Assembly: GCA_049322755.1 (NCBI GenBank)
Contig: JBMOQX010000067.1
Span: 124,001-188,000, forward strand
Origin: DATIUV01 sp049322755
GTDB taxonomy: Bacteria > Pseudomonadota > Gammaproteobacteria > Burkholderiales > UBA6910
Length of the DNA: 64,000 nt
Reading direction: 5' to 3'
In this document: piece after piece, positions 62,970 through 64,000 of the stretch
Layout: each line of letters starts with the position of its first letter
Numbering within the stretch: position 1 is the stretch's first letter
The notes under the pieces: generated by a model
Told to the model about the DNA's origin: nothing
What the model saw: only the letters and a program-made list of their open reading frames with translations
Databases searched by the model: none
Position numbers and translations under genes: made by a program

Positions 62970-64000
62970 GCGCTGGCCCTTTGCCGTTCGGCGCCCAGCA
63001 GGTCCAGCGTGTGCCGGGCGATCATCAGCTCCTCGTCGGTGGGCACGACCCACACCGACGCCCTGCTCCCGGGCGCGCTGATGCGCGGGCCGCCAGCGGC
63101 GTTGGCGGCTTCGTCCAGCTCGACGCCGAGCCAGGCGCAGGCGGCGCAGGCCCGGGCGCGGATCCGGGCACTGTTCTCGCCGATGCCGGCGGTGAACACC
63201 AGCGCGTCGAGGCCGCCGAGCGCCGCGGCGAGCGAGCCCGCCTCGCGGCCGATGCGGTAGATGAAGTAGTCCACCGCGAACCTGGCCGACTCCGCGTCGC
63301 TCGCCAGCAGCTTGCGCATGTCGCTGCTGATGCCCGAGAGCCCCAGCAGGCCGGAGCGCTGGTAGAGCAGCTCCTCGATTTCGGCGGCGGTCTTCCCGCG
63401 TTCCATCAGGAACAGCACCACGCCGGGGTCCAGGCTGCCGGTGCGCGTGCCCATGGGCAGTCCCTCGACCGCGGTGAAGCCCATGGTGCTGGCCACGCTG
63501 CGCCCGCCTTTCATGGCACACATGCTGGCGCCGTTGCCCAGGTGCGCGACGATCACGCGGCCGGACGCGATGTCCGGCGCCACTTCCGGCAAACGCCGCG
63601 CGATGTACTCGTAGGAAAGGCCGTGGAAGCCGTAGCGGCGCACGCCCTTGTCGTAATACTCCGCCGGCAGACCGTAGGCCTGGGCGAGTTTGGTCTGGGT
63701 GCGGTGGAAGGCGGTGTCGAAGCACGCCACCTGAGGCGTGTCGGGCAGCCCGGCCGCCGCCGCGCGAATCGCCGCCAGGTTGTGGGGCTGATGCAGCGGC
63801 GCCAGCGGCACGAGCTGGTCCAGCCGCGCCATCACCGCGTCGTCGATGCGTACCGGCGCGGCGTAGTCGACGCCGCCGTGCACCACCCGGTGGCCGATGC
63901 CGATCAGCTCGAGGCCGTCGGCGTGCTCCCGCAGCCAGTCGCCGATGCGCTTCAGGCACGCAGCGTGGCTCTCGAACTCGGGCATCGGCAGCTTCTCGTC
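62966..64000 (-). CDS. ackA: Acetate/propionate-family kinase (5' end beyond window)
   Basis: At least 344 residues; the frame runs to the window edge at 64000, and about 50 N-terminal residues are missing relative to the ~400-residue family. Makes acyl phosphate and ADP from a short carboxylate and ATP. Motifs: GIGHRVVHGGVDY, FDTAFHRTQ, RRYGFHGLSYEYI, IVAHLGNGASMCA, GMGTRTGSLDPG-like PMGTRTGSLDPGV, FTAGIGENSARIR. Translationally coupled to fabI by an ATGA overlap. A phosphotransacetylase gene would be expected upstream. Confidence 0.93.
   Translation of the reverse strand, partial: DEKLPMPEFESHAACLKRIGDWLREHADGLELIGIGHRVVHGGVDYAAPVRIDDAVMARLDQLVPLAPLHQPHNLAAIRAAAAGLPDTPQVACFDTAFHRTQTKLAQAYGLPAEYYDKGVRRYGFHGLSYEYIARRLPEVAPDIASGRVIVAHLGNGASMCAMKGGRSVASTMGFTAVEGLPMGTRTGSLDPGVVLFLMERGKTAAEIEELLYQRSGLLGLSGISSDMRKLLASDAESARFAVDYFIYRIGREAGSLAAALGGLDALVFTAGIGENSARIRARACAACAWLGVELDEAANAAGGPRISAPGSRASVWVVPTDEELMIARHTLDLLGAERQRASA

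Overview
The window is high-GC bacterial DNA with dense, mostly ordinary chromosomal gene content. It has two TAXI-type TRAP transport systems, a glutaryl-CoA dehydrogenase/CoA-transferase pair, MASE1-PAS-GGDEF-EAL proteins, a mer operon and ECF sigma factors. This fits a free-living environmental proteobacterium, probably gamma or beta, but I cannot place it further. A run of exactly ten Ns at 31263-31272 shows a draft or metagenome scaffold. I saw no rRNA, tRNA, CRISPR array or prophage.

Layout. 1-1675: K+/H+ antiporter cut by the window edge. 1735-4232: an ECF promoter, a DUF3379-type anti-sigma gene, an ECF sigma gene, a c-type cytochrome flanked by Asn-Pro-Cys hexapeptide repeats, and a tiny exported protein made almost only of those repeats. 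4315-7332: conserved hypotheticals and a YeeE/YedE sulfur-compound transporter. 7330-7523: a long imperfect hairpin resembling a MITE. 7528-13408: a leftward mercury-resistance operon (merT, merP, merF, merA, then an HMA protein, an outer-membrane protein and an NHL propeller), with a TVP38 membrane protein beyond it. It has a textbook MerR-type promoter but no merR. 13708-14993: a second ECF sigma/DUF3379 pair with the same promoter motif as the first. 15131-21061: transglutaminase-like protein, YyaL-DsbD fusion, squalene synthase family enzyme, class III aminotransferase. 21236-27352: first TAXI-TRAP system, MoxR ATPase, CoxE-like VWA protein. 27342-34509: two very large cyclic-di-GMP proteins. 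34814-43859: AbrB transporter, EamA exporter, histone-deacetylase-like enzyme, CoA transferase, glutaryl-CoA dehydrogenase, second TAXI-TRAP system. 44375-48970: MacAB-like tripartite export system. 49212-53782: small genes, hydrolases, an AraC-regulated carboxymuconolactone decarboxylase/isochorismatase unit, and TfoX.

54291-60000 is the most distinctive accessory region: an integron gene-cassette array. It has an attI-like site, five complete attC sites and one truncated attC. For every cassette the R'' box of its attC is the reverse complement of the R' box at its own left edge, which is the signature of true cassettes. Cargo: a DHFR/RibD-like reductase, a zinc-type alcohol dehydrogenase relative, a truncated acetyltransferase, BrnT/BrnA toxin-antitoxin, a DUF4160/DUF2442 pair, and an EamA exporter with an Ada alkylation-repair regulator. 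No integrase gene is in the window, and an IS3-type transposase remnant sits where the last attC should end. To the right are arsM, a hydrolase, fabI and the start of an acetate kinase gene.

The best candidates for something undescribed are the ECF-controlled NPCAxK repeat proteins (possibly an envelope metal- or oxidant-buffering system), whose promoter motif and anti-sigma gene recur 12 kb away, and the integrase-less cassette array with its paired small genes.
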